A DNA stretch of 64,000 bases, from assembly GCF_002188465.1 (NCBI RefSeq), contig NZ_NINW01000024.1, forward strand, positions 124,001 to 188,000, given 5' to 3'. The position numbers and the translations under genes are program-made. The notes beneath the pieces were generated by a model. The model ran no database searches. It was given only the letters and a program-made list of their open reading frames with translations, and was not told the origin of the DNA. The DNA comes from Pigmentiphaga sp. NML080357 (GTDB lineage: Bacteria > Pseudomonadota > Gammaproteobacteria > Burkholderiales > Burkholderiaceae_B). This document shows, one piece after another, positions 51,756 through 59,464 of this stretch; positions within the stretch are counted from its first letter, which is position 1; each line of letters begins with the position of its first letter.

Positions 51756-53486
51756 ATGTATCAGTATCAACCCATCGATCAGTTGCTGGTCGACCAACGC
51801 GTCGCGCAATTCCGTGACCAGACGCGGCGTTTCCTGAACGGGCAACTGAGCGAGGACGATTTCCGCACGCTGCGGCTGCAGAACGGCCTGTATATCCAGC
51901 GCCACGCGCCGATGCTGCGTATCGCCATTCCCTACGGCATGCTGGCTTCGCGCCAGCTGCGCACGCTGGCCCATATCGCGCGCAAATGGGACCGCGGCTA
52001 CGGACATTTCAGCACCCGGCAGAACATGCAGTTCAACTGGCCGCGGCTGGAAGACGTGCCGGACATCCTGGCCGAGCTGGCCAAGGTGCAGATGCACTCG
52101 ATCCAGACCAGCGGCAACGATATCCGCAATACGACCACGGACCAGTTCGCGGGCGTCGCGCCCGACGAGATCGTCAATCCGCTGGTCTGGTGCGAATTGA
52201 TACGGCAGTGGTCCACCTTCCATCCCGAATTCGCCTTCCTGCCCCGCAAGTTCAAGATCGCCGTCAGCGGCGCGGTGACGGACCGCGCGGCGGTCGGGGT
52301 GCACGACATCGGCCTGCAGGCAGTCGAGCAGGACGGCGAAATCGGCTTTCGCGTCTGGGTCGGAGGCGGCCTGGGCCGCACGCCCATCGTGGGCCAGCTC
52401 ATCAACCCCTACGTGCCCTGGCAGCACCTGCTGACCTACCTGCAGGCCATCCTGCGGGTCTATAACCTGCACGGTCGCCGCGACAACAAGTTCAAGGCCC
52501 GCATCAAGATCCTGGTCAAGGAGCTTACGCCGCAGGTCTTCGGCGAAGAAGTCGAGCGCGAGTGGAAGCAGATCAAGGGTGGCCCCGAGACCCTCACGGC
52601 CGAGCAGGTGCAGGCGATCGCCGATCGTTTCACCGTCACGCCGTACGCGGCCGACCCCGGCCCCGATACGTCGGCCCAGCATGCGGGCAACGATCCGCGT
52701 TTTGCCCGCTGGCTGCGGCGCAATACCCATCACCACAAGGTGCCCGGCTATGCCGCCGTGACGCTTTCGCTCAAGCGCACCGGCGTGCCGCCGGGCGACA
52801 TCACCGCCGACCAGATGGATGCGGTGGCCGACTTGGCCGATCGCTACAGCTTCGGCGAAATGCGGGTCACGCACGAGCAGAACGTGGTCTTCGCCGACGT
52901 CGCGCGCAGCCAGCTCCATGCCCTGTGGAAGGAGCTCGACAAGCTGGGCCTGGCCACGCCCAACGTCGGCCTGCTGACCAACATCATCGCCTGCCCGGGC
53001 GGGGATTTCTGCGCGCTCGCCAATGCCGTGTCCATCCCCGTGGCCGAGGCCATCCAGCGCCGCTTCGACGACCTCGACTACCTGTACGAGATCGGCGAAC
53101 TCGACCTGAACATCTCGGGCTGTATCAATTCCTGCGGCCACCATCACGTCGGCCACATCGGCATCCTGGGCGTGGACAAGGCCGGCGAGGAGTGGTACCA
53201 GGTCACGCTGGGCGGCCGCCAGAGCGGGGCTGCCAAGCCGCTGCCCGACATCGAGTCCACGCGCGGGGGCGGGGCGGCGATCGGCCGTGTCATCGGCCCG
53301 TCGTTCGCACGCGAGGAGGTGGCCGACGTCGTGGCCAACCTGGTGGAAACGTATCTCGACCTGCGCGACAGCGACGCCGAACGCTTTATCGACGTCGTCG
53401 AGCGAGTGGGCATCGATCCCTTCAAGACCCGCGTCTATGCCGAGCGCAAGCAGGCCAAGGCCGTTGCGGAGGCTGCCCATGTCTGA
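51756..53486 (+). CDS. cysI: Siroheme sulfite/nitrite reductase
   Basis: 576 residues. The [4Fe-4S]-siroheme ligands are C413-x5-C419 (CPGGDFC) and C456-x3-C460 (GCINSC). HFSTRQNMQFNWP near the N-terminus and RVTHEQNVVF are the two siroheme-contact repeats. It catalyses six-electron reduction of sulfite to sulfide, or of nitrite, in the cytoplasm. The linked DUF934 gene and siroheme-forming methyltransferase favour assimilatory sulfite reduction. No flavoprotein CysJ gene is adjacent. Confidence 0.92.
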   Translation: MYQYQPIDQLLVDQRVAQFRDQTRRFLNGQLSEDDFRTLRLQNGLYIQRHAPMLRIAIPYGMLASRQLRTLAHIARKWDRGYGHFSTRQNMQFNWPRLEDVPDILAELAKVQMHSIQTSGNDIRNTTTDQFAGVAPDEIVNPLVWCELIRQWSTFHPEFAFLPRKFKIAVSGAVTDRAAVGVHDIGLQAVEQDGEIGFRVWVGGGLGRTPIVGQLINPYVPWQHLLTYLQAILRVYNLHGRRDNKFKARIKILVKELTPQVFGEEVEREWKQIKGGPETLTAEQVQAIADRFTVTPYAADPGPDTSAQHAGNDPRFARWLRRNTHHHKVPGYAAVTLSLKRTGVPPGDITADQMDAVADLADRYSFGEMRVTHEQNVVFADVARSQLHALWKELDKLGLATPNVGLLTNIIACPGGDFCALANAVSIPVAEAIQRRFDDLDYLYEIGELDLNISGCINSCGHHHVGHIGILGVDKAGEEWYQVTLGGRQSGAAKPLPDIESTRGGGAAIGRVIGPSFAREEVADVVANLVETYLDLRDSDAERFIDVVERVGIDPFKTRVYAERKQAKAVAEAAHV

Positions 53487-53994
53487 TCCGCGGCATCCCG
53501 CCAATCTCATCCGCCATCGCAAGCTGGAAGTCGATACCTGGCAGCGTTTCGAGCCCACCGAGGCGCGGGCGCTGCCGCCGCAGGACGGCAACTGGCTCGT
53601 TCCGCTTTCGGTCTGGCAATCCGCGCAGGCGCAATTGCGCGAGCGCACCCAGCCCGTGGGCGTGCTGCTGGCGCCCGACGACGATCCCTCCGAACTGGCC
53701 GAGGACGGCCGGATCCGCCCCGAGGGATTGGCGCTGATCGCGGTCGATTTCCCCATCTATACCGATGGCCGAGGCTATTCCATCGCCTATCTGCTGCGTA
53801 CGCGGCTGGGCTGGACGGGCGAGCTGCGCGCCGTGGGCGACGTCATGATCGATACCGTCTACTATCAGGCGCGCTCCGGCTTCGACAGCTTCGCGGTCAA
53901 GCCGGGCCACGATCCGCACGAGGCGCTCCGGGCGCTCGGAACCTTCACTGCCGCCTACCAGAAGAGCTATCCGGTCCCGGAGACGGCGGTATGA
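53479..53994 (+). CDS. DUF934 protein linked to sulfite reductase
   Basis: 171 residues; the start overlaps the cysI end by 8 bp. It shows the DUF934 pattern: WLVPLSVWQS, LIAVDFPIYTDGRGYSIAYLLRTRLGW and RAVGDVMIDTVYYQARSGFDSF. The family is almost always beside siroheme reductases and is assumed to aid electron supply or assembly, but its mechanism is not known. Confidence 0.88.
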   Translation: MSDPRHPANLIRHRKLEVDTWQRFEPTEARALPPQDGNWLVPLSVWQSAQAQLRERTQPVGVLLAPDDDPSELAEDGRIRPEGLALIAVDFPIYTDGRGYSIAYLLRTRLGWTGELRAVGDVMIDTVYYQARSGFDSFAVKPGHDPHEALRALGTFTAAYQKSYPVPETAV

Positions 53995-54053
53995 CTGCCT
54001 TCCGCGCGGTGGTGCGAACGCTCCGGGCGGCTCGGGCCGGACGGAGCTGAGAC

Positions 54054-54818
54054 ATGGGAAAGGTCTATCTGGTCGGAGCCGGACCCGGCGCGGCGGATCT
54101 GTTGACGTTGCGGGCGGCGCGCGCGCTGTCGCAGGCCGACGTGGTGTTCCACGACGCGCTCGTCGACGAAGCCGTGCTGGCCCTGGCGCCGCAGGCCCGG
54201 CGGGTGGCCGTGGGCAAGCGATGCGGCCAGCTGTCCACGGCGCAGCAGTTCATCAATCGCCAATTGGTCGATGCCGCCCGGCGCCACGCATGCGTGGTGC
54301 GCCTCAAGGGCGGCGATCCCATGTTGTTCGGCAGGGCGCAGGAAGAGCTCTCCGCGCTGGCCGAGGCAGGCATCGACGTCGAAGTCGTCCCTGGCGTGAG
54401 CGCCGCCTTCGGCGCCAGCGCGGCGCTGGGCTGCTCGCTCACGCGGCGGGGCCTGAGCCGTAGCGTCATGTTCCTGACGCCATCGGTAGGCAAGGGGGAG
54501 CCGGAACATGCCTGGGCCGAGGCCGCCCGCGGGGCCGATACCGTCGTGCTGTACATGGCCAGCCGCCAGGCGGACGCCATCGCCCGCGGCTTGACGGCAG
54601 CGGGTGTACCCGGCGCGCGCCCCGCGGTGCTGGTGGAGAATGCCAGCTTGCCCACCCAGCGCGTGCTGCCAACGACGGTCGCAAGGCTGCCGGAGGCGGC
54701 GCGGCAACTAGGCGGCGGCCCGGCGCTGATCCTGGTGGGCGAGGTTTACGCCGAGTTGATCGAGCGTGCCGCGGAGCTGGACGGGGCTGCCGCGGAAAGG
54801 CGAAGCGCTGCGGCCTGA
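54054..54818 (+). CDS. cobA: Uroporphyrinogen-III C-methyltransferase
   Basis: 254 residues. The TP-methylase signatures are clear: YLVGAGPGAADLLTLRA at the N-terminus, VVRLKGGDPMLFGRAQEE and VVPGVSAAFGA. It transfers two methyl groups from SAM to uroporphyrinogen III, giving precorrin-2, the siroheme precursor needed by the adjacent reductase. No CysG dehydrogenase/chelatase domain is fused. Confidence 0.93.
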   Translation: MGKVYLVGAGPGAADLLTLRAARALSQADVVFHDALVDEAVLALAPQARRVAVGKRCGQLSTAQQFINRQLVDAARRHACVVRLKGGDPMLFGRAQEELSALAEAGIDVEVVPGVSAAFGASAALGCSLTRRGLSRSVMFLTPSVGKGEPEHAWAEAARGADTVVLYMASRQADAIARGLTAAGVPGARPAVLVENASLPTQRVLPTTVARLPEAARQLGGGPALILVGEVYAELIERAAELDGAAAERRSAAA

Positions 54819-54842
54819 TCCCATTTCTCTTACACTTCGGTC

Positions 54843-55547
54843 ATGTTGATCGAAGACTATGGACTGGCGCTGGGCAAGAGTTTCCTGTTTTCCCTGGCGA
54901 CCCTGGTCCCCATCCTGAATCCGACGGCGACGGCGCCGATATTCCTGTCCCTGACCGAAGGCGCTTCCACGGGCATGCGGGAAGTGTTGGCCGGCAAGAT
55001 TGCCCGCAACGTTTTCATGCTGCTGTTCGCCGCCATGCTCATCGGCTCCATCGTGCTGGATTTTTTCGGCATTTCCCTGGCCATCGTGCGGGTCGGCGGG
55101 GGGCTGCTGGTGGTCGCCAGCGCCTGGCGCCTGCTCAATTCCAGCGACGGCGGCGCGGAGCGCTCCGCGCGCATGGCCGAAGGCTTCACCGTAGAAATGG
55201 CCGACCGCAGGGCGTTCTATCCGCTCACTTTTCCCATTGCTTGCGGACCCGGTTCCATTGCCGCCGCCATTACCGTCGGCGCCAGCCTGCACGACCATGC
55301 GTCCCTGGCCATGAGCGCCACCCGGATAGCCGGGGCGGTGTTCGGGCTGGCGCTGGTGGCGGCGTCGGTGCTGCTGGCCTTCCGCTATGCGCAGCAATTG
55401 CTGCGCCTCCTGGGCGATTCGGGAACTGCGGTGTTCCTGCGGCTGTCTGCATTCATCCTGCTGTGTCTGGGGGTCCAGATCGTCTGGGACGGAGCCTCGG
55501 AATTGGTGCTGGGCGTGCTGCGCCAGGCACAACTACACTCCCTCTGA
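54843..55547 (+). CDS. MarC-family inner-membrane protein
   Basis: 234 residues with about six hydrophobic helices in two repeats. The first holds LVPILNPTATAPIFLSLTEG and the second FPIACGPGSIAAAIT, the paired N-P and G-P-G motifs typical of MarC. The family resembles transporters, but its substrate is unknown. It begins 24 bp after cobA and precedes dsbB by 19 bp. Confidence 0.9.
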   Translation: MLIEDYGLALGKSFLFSLATLVPILNPTATAPIFLSLTEGASTGMREVLAGKIARNVFMLLFAAMLIGSIVLDFFGISLAIVRVGGGLLVVASAWRLLNSSDGGAERSARMAEGFTVEMADRRAFYPLTFPIACGPGSIAAAITVGASLHDHASLAMSATRIAGAVFGLALVAASVLLAFRYAQQLLRLLGDSGTAVFLRLSAFILLCLGVQIVWDGASELVLGVLRQAQLHSL

Positions 55548-55566
55548 GAACCTCCGGCCATCATCC

Positions 55567-56082
55567 ATGAAAACCGTTCTTGTTGACCGCCTGCTCGCAT
55601 TCGCCGCCATCGCCAGCCTGGGGGCCGTGGCGATCGCGCTGGTATCGCAGCATGTCTTCGACATGCAGCCTTGCGCCTGGTGCGTGCTGCAGCGCCTGAT
55701 CTATCTCGCGGTTGCGGTATTCGCACTGCTGGGCCTGTCGTTGCGCAGGATCGCCGCGGCGCAGAAGCTGTGCGCCGGCGTGGTGGCCGTGCTTGCGCTG
55801 GCCGGGGGGGCGACGGCCGTCTACCAGCACAATGTCGCTTCGCACCTGATGAGCTGCGCCCAGACTTTCGCCGACCGCTTCATGACCGCGTCCGGCCTGG
55901 ATGAGGCCCTGCCGTCGGTGTTCGGCATCTACGCCACCTGCGCCGACGCGGCGGTGGATCTGCTTGGCGTGCGCTACGAGATCTGGAGCCTGTTGCTGTT
56001 TGCCGTGCTGGCCATGGCCGGCATCGCCGCGCTGCTGCTGCGGCGGCGCCCGCGGTCGCTGTTTGCCGGCAGCATGCAGTAG
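55567..56082 (+). CDS. dsbB: Disulfide bond formation protein B
   Basis: 171 residues with four membrane helices. C36-x2-C39 (PCAWC) in the first periplasmic loop and C97/C125 in the second are the two redox pairs. It reoxidises DsbA and passes electrons to quinone. QRLIYL after the first Cys pair is a family hallmark. Confidence 0.92.
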   Translation: MKTVLVDRLLAFAAIASLGAVAIALVSQHVFDMQPCAWCVLQRLIYLAVAVFALLGLSLRRIAAAQKLCAGVVAVLALAGGATAVYQHNVASHLMSCAQTFADRFMTASGLDEALPSVFGIYATCADAAVDLLGVRYEIWSLLLFAVLAMAGIAALLLRRRPRSLFAGSMQ

Positions 56083-56102
56083 CGCCAGGCGGGAGAACGG
56101 CC

Positions 56103-57233
56103 ATGCAGACTTCTTCCGCTCCGGTCCGGTTCCGCGAAGTCGCCGCTGCAGGCGGCCGGCGCATAGGCATCGCGACTCTCGATGCCCCGGCCACCCTCAA
56201 TGCCCTGTCGCTGGAAATGGCGAACCTGCTGGCCGATCGGCTCGCCGCCTGGGCGACGGATCCCGCCATCGCAGTGGTGATGCTGGAGGCCGAGGGCAGG
56301 GCGCTGTGCGCCGGCGGCGACCTGCGGAGCGTGTACCGCGAGATGGTGGCTCGCCAGGACGAAGGCATCCCGCCGAAAATCGCCCGCTTCTTCGAGCGCG
56401 AATACAGCCTGGACCATGCCATCCACACGTATCCCAAGCCCTTCCTGTGCTGGGGCAACGGCATCGTGATGGGCGGCGGACTGGGACTGATGATAGGCGC
56501 GAGCCACCGCGTCGTCACCGAGACCTCGCGCCTGGCCATGCCCGAGATCGCCATCGGCCTGTTTCCCGACGTGGGGATGTCGTGGGGCCTGAATCGCATG
56601 CCGGGCAAGTCGGGGCTGTTCCTGGGCCTGACCGGGGCGTCGCTGCACGCCGCAGACGCCTTGTACGCCGGGTGGGCCGATTACCACATCCGGCACGAGC
56701 AGAAACCGCACGTGCTCCATACCCTGGCCGGACAGGAATGGAGCGGGGACCGGCAGTTCGACGACATGCTGCTGCACGACGTACTGGATGCGTATCGCAG
56801 CGTGCCGGAACCCGCCGCCGGCCCGCTGCGCCGCAACGCCGACACCATTGCAGAGCTCTGCCGCGCGCCGGCGCTCGACGAGGTCGTGTCCGCCATCCTG
56901 CAATACGATGGCGGCGATCCGTGGCTGCAAGGCGCGCGCGATGCCCTCGCCGCAGGGGCACCCAGCACGGCGCGCCTGGCATGGGAGCTGCGGCACCGTA
57001 CCCGCCACATGTCGCTGGCGCAAGTCTTCCAGCTGGAGTACCGCGTTGCCCTGTGGTGCAGCACCCAAGGCGATTTCCAGGAGGGCATACGCGCCTTGCT
57101 CATCGACAAGGACAAGCGGCCGGCCTGGAAGCAGACCCACGGAACGGAAGTAGGGCGGGGCTGGGCCGACGAGGCGTTCTGGCAGATGCAGGGCATTCCC
57201 GTGCCGGATACGCTGCGGGCGCTGGCCGGCTAG
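56103..57233 (+). CDS. Enoyl-CoA hydratase/3-hydroxyisobutyryl-CoA hydrolase-like protein
   Basis: 376 residues, matching the longer ECH_2 branch. ALCAGGDLRSVY and GNGIVMGGGLGLMIGASHRV supply the oxyanion hole, AMPEIAIGLFPDVGMSWGLNRM the catalytic acidic region, and the extended C-terminus ends in KRPAWKQ. The likely reaction is hydrolysis of 3-hydroxyisobutyryl-CoA in valine breakdown; a hydratase of another acyl-CoA is possible. It stands apart from other acyl-CoA genes. Confidence 0.85.
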   Translation: MQTSSAPVRFREVAAAGGRRIGIATLDAPATLNALSLEMANLLADRLAAWATDPAIAVVMLEAEGRALCAGGDLRSVYREMVARQDEGIPPKIARFFEREYSLDHAIHTYPKPFLCWGNGIVMGGGLGLMIGASHRVVTETSRLAMPEIAIGLFPDVGMSWGLNRMPGKSGLFLGLTGASLHAADALYAGWADYHIRHEQKPHVLHTLAGQEWSGDRQFDDMLLHDVLDAYRSVPEPAAGPLRRNADTIAELCRAPALDEVVSAILQYDGGDPWLQGARDALAAGAPSTARLAWELRHRTRHMSLAQVFQLEYRVALWCSTQGDFQEGIRALLIDKDKRPAWKQTHGTEVGRGWADEAFWQMQGIPVPDTLRALAG

Positions 57234-57253
57234 CGGTCCCAGGGCGTTGCGCG

Positions 57254-57949
57254 GTGTCCCGGTCGGAACGCCTGCTCGCGCTGCTCCAGGCCTTGCGGCG
57301 GCGCCGCCGCCCCGTCAGCGGACGCGTGCTCGCCCAGGAGCTTGGCATCAGCCTGCGCACGCTCTACCGGGATATCGCCAGCCTGCACGCGCAAGGCGCG
57401 CAGGTCGAAGGCGAACCCGGGCTCGGCTATGTCCTGCGCCCGGGCTTCATGCTCCCGCCCATGATGTTCTCCGAAGAGGAAATCGAAGCCCTGGTGCTCG
57501 GCTCCCGGTGGGTGGCCAAGCGTGCGGACGACCCGCTCGCCGCGGCTGCACGCAATGCGCTGGCCAAGATCGCGGCGGTCCTGCCGGACGACCTGCGCCC
57601 CCACATCGATACCTCTGCCTTGCTTGTCGGACCGGGCGAGGCCATCGCGGCCGACGGCGCAGACCTGCCGACCATACGCAGGGCGATCCGCGCCGAGCGC
57701 AAGCTCGGCATCGTCTATCTCGACAGCAAAGGCATCCGTTCGCGGCGCACGATCTGGCCCTTCGGCCTCGGTTTTTTCGACCGGGCGCGCATCGTGTTGG
57801 GCTGGTGCGAACTGCGCCAGGATTTCCGCCACTTCCGCACCGACCGGATCGTGGAGCTGGTTCCCACCGACGACCGCTACCCCCGGCGGCGCCACGCGCT
57901 GCTCAAGGAATGGCGGGCAAAAGAGGGCATCCCCGAACCGCGGGATTGA
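57254..57949 (+). CDS. WYL-domain transcriptional regulator (YafY type)
   Basis: 231 residues from GTG 57254; the frame runs far upstream but is antisense-like noise inside the previous gene. The N-terminal winged helix (residues 2-57: RSERLLALLQALRRRRRPVSGRVLAQELGISLRTLYRDI) precedes a WYL-like ligand domain (about 130-205) with IVYLDSKGIRSRRTIWPFGLGF. The W-Y-L core is divergent. It is followed after 64 bp by a VOC-family gene, its probable target. Confidence 0.85.
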   Translation: MSRSERLLALLQALRRRRRPVSGRVLAQELGISLRTLYRDIASLHAQGAQVEGEPGLGYVLRPGFMLPPMMFSEEEIEALVLGSRWVAKRADDPLAAAARNALAKIAAVLPDDLRPHIDTSALLVGPGEAIAADGADLPTIRRAIRAERKLGIVYLDSKGIRSRRTIWPFGLGFFDRARIVLGWCELRQDFRHFRTDRIVELVPTDDRYPRRRHALLKEWRAKEGIPEPRD

Positions 57950-58013
57950 TGCTGCCAGAAATTGACAGCATGTGCCGCTATCCTGGCTGCACAACCCATC
58001 CAGGAGCGACAAC

Positions 58014-58379
58014 ATGCCCCATCCCAACTTCGTCATTCTCTATGTGGACAGCCCCGAGGCGAGCGCCCGTTTCTATGCGGCGCTGCTCGATACCGAACCG
58101 GTCGAGTCTTCGCCGACATTCGCGCTCTTCGCCCTCGCGTCCGGCCTCAGGCTGGGACTGTGGTCCAAACGCACCGTCGAACCCGCGCCAGGCGGCGAGG
58201 GTGGAGGCTGCGAACTGTCGATCAACGTCGATACCCACGCCGAGGTCGACGCCGCTTGTGCCCGGTGGACCGAACGCGGCGTACCCCTGCTCATGCCTCC
58301 AAGAACCCTCGAGTTCGGCCGCTCCTTCGTCGCCGTGGACCCGGACGGCCATCGCCTGCGCGTGTTTTCGCCGGCCTGA
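58014..58379 (+). CDS. VOC-superfamily (glyoxalase/dioxygenase fold) protein
   Basis: 121 residues from ATG 58014 (AGGAGCGACAAC); the frame begins earlier without a start signal. A single pair of beta-alpha-beta-beta-beta modules is visible: FVILYVDSPEASARFYAALL at the start and FVAVDPDGHRLRVFSPA at the end. The first strand lacks the usual metal-binding His, so it may be a binding or resistance protein rather than an enzyme. It lies downstream of the WYL regulator. Confidence 0.83.
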   Translation: MPHPNFVILYVDSPEASARFYAALLDTEPVESSPTFALFALASGLRLGLWSKRTVEPAPGGEGGGCELSINVDTHAEVDAACARWTERGVPLLMPPRTLEFGRSFVAVDPDGHRLRVFSPA

Positions 58380-58534
58380 AGCCGAGGCGCCGGCAGGCGC
58401 CTTGCGCGGCCCCTCGGAAGCCAACACCGGAATGTTTCACTGAGCACCGCGGTTGGCACCGCGCCTGCCGGCCCACGTCCCCAAGAACCCGTCCGCGCAG
58501 TATCCTGTCTCCATCGAGCATAAAAACAAGTTGA

Positions 58535-58557
58535 TTTATATAAAGTAAGTTTATATA
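58535..58557. promoter_or_regulatory. AT-rich palindrome and repeat upstream of hydroxycinnamate operon
   Basis: TTTATATAAA is a perfect palindrome (58535-58544), and TTTATATA recurs 15 bp downstream (58550). MarR-type regulators of hydroxycinnamate operons bind AT-rich dyads, but no marR gene is adjacent in the window. The AT content also fits a promoter. Confidence 0.45.
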
Positions 58558-58604
58558 TTACGTCTCACGAACCATAACCCCAGCAACGGATCGAGGAGAC
58601 ATCA

Positions 58605-59447
58605 ATGACCGCCAATTCCGCCACCCAACCCGCCGCAGACGCCCCCCCCGTCCTCGTCGACTTCGAAGACGGCATCGCCTGGGTCACCCTCAACCGCCCC
58701 GAAAAACGCAACGCGATCAATCCCGGCATCGTCTACAACATGGTCCGCATCCTCGAAGAACTCGAGGCCGACGACCGCTGCAAGGTCATGGTGCTTACCG
58801 GCGCCGGCGATGCCTTCTCCGCAGGCATGGACCTGCGCGAATATTTCCGCGCGACCGACAACGACCCCAAAGAACGCACGCGTCTGTTCCGCGCCAACGG
58901 CCTGTGGCAATGGCGCCAGCTGCGCTTCTATTCCAAGCCCACCATCGCCATGGTCAATGGCTGGTGCTTCGGCGGCGCCTTTACGCCGCTGGTCTCCTGC
59001 GACCTCGCCATCGCCGCCGAAGAAGCCACTTTCGGGCTGTCCGAAATCAACTGGGGCATCATCCCGGCCGGCGTCGTCAGCCGTGCGCTCGCCAGCCTGG
59101 TGCGCGAACGCGAAGCCATGTATTACGTCATGACCGGGGAAACCTTCGACGGCCGCCGCGCCGCCGAGATCGGCCTCGTCAATGAGGCCGTGCCGCGCGC
59201 GCGCCTGCGCGAACGGACCAAGGCGTTGGCCAAGGTATTGATGGAAAAGAATCCCACCGTCCTCCGCCAGGCCAAGATTGCGCATCGCATGGCCGCGGAA
59301 ATGACCTGGGAGCAGGCCGCCGACTACCTGATGGCCAAGGTCGACCAGGGCACCTTCCACGATCCCGAACGCGGCCGCGACACCGCGATGAAGCAGTTCC
59401 TCGACGACAAATCGTTCAAGCCGGGACTCGGCGCCTACCAACGCTGA
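58605..59447 (+). CDS. Hydroxycinnamoyl-CoA hydratase-lyase-like enzyme
   Basis: 280 residues; GAGGAGACATCA precedes the ATG. The crotonase core shows FSAGMDLREYF, NGWCFGGAFTPLVSCDLAI and the catalytic acidic position E147 in SEINWGI. The C-terminal QFLDDKSFKPGLGAYQR closely resembles known p-hydroxycinnamoyl-CoA hydratase-lyases, which convert feruloyl- or coumaroyl-CoA to vanillin or 4-hydroxybenzaldehyde and acetyl-CoA. The usual GGG of the oxyanion loop reads G-G-A. It is first of a probable three-gene operon with a CoA ligase (17 bp) and an acyl-CoA dehydrogenase. Confidence 0.85.
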   Translation: MTANSATQPAADAPPVLVDFEDGIAWVTLNRPEKRNAINPGIVYNMVRILEELEADDRCKVMVLTGAGDAFSAGMDLREYFRATDNDPKERTRLFRANGLWQWRQLRFYSKPTIAMVNGWCFGGAFTPLVSCDLAIAAEEATFGLSEINWGIIPAGVVSRALASLVREREAMYYVMTGETFDGRRAAEIGLVNEAVPRARLRERTKALAKVLMEKNPTVLRQAKIAHRMAAEMTWEQAADYLMAKVDQGTFHDPERGRDTAMKQFLDDKSFKPGLGAYQR

Positions 59448-59464
59448 TCGAGCAGGAAAATCGC

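Noticed and set aside
51741-53756. Antisense 671-codon frame opposite cysI
   Set aside because: It is a shadow of a well-supported reductase gene and has no recognisable domain.
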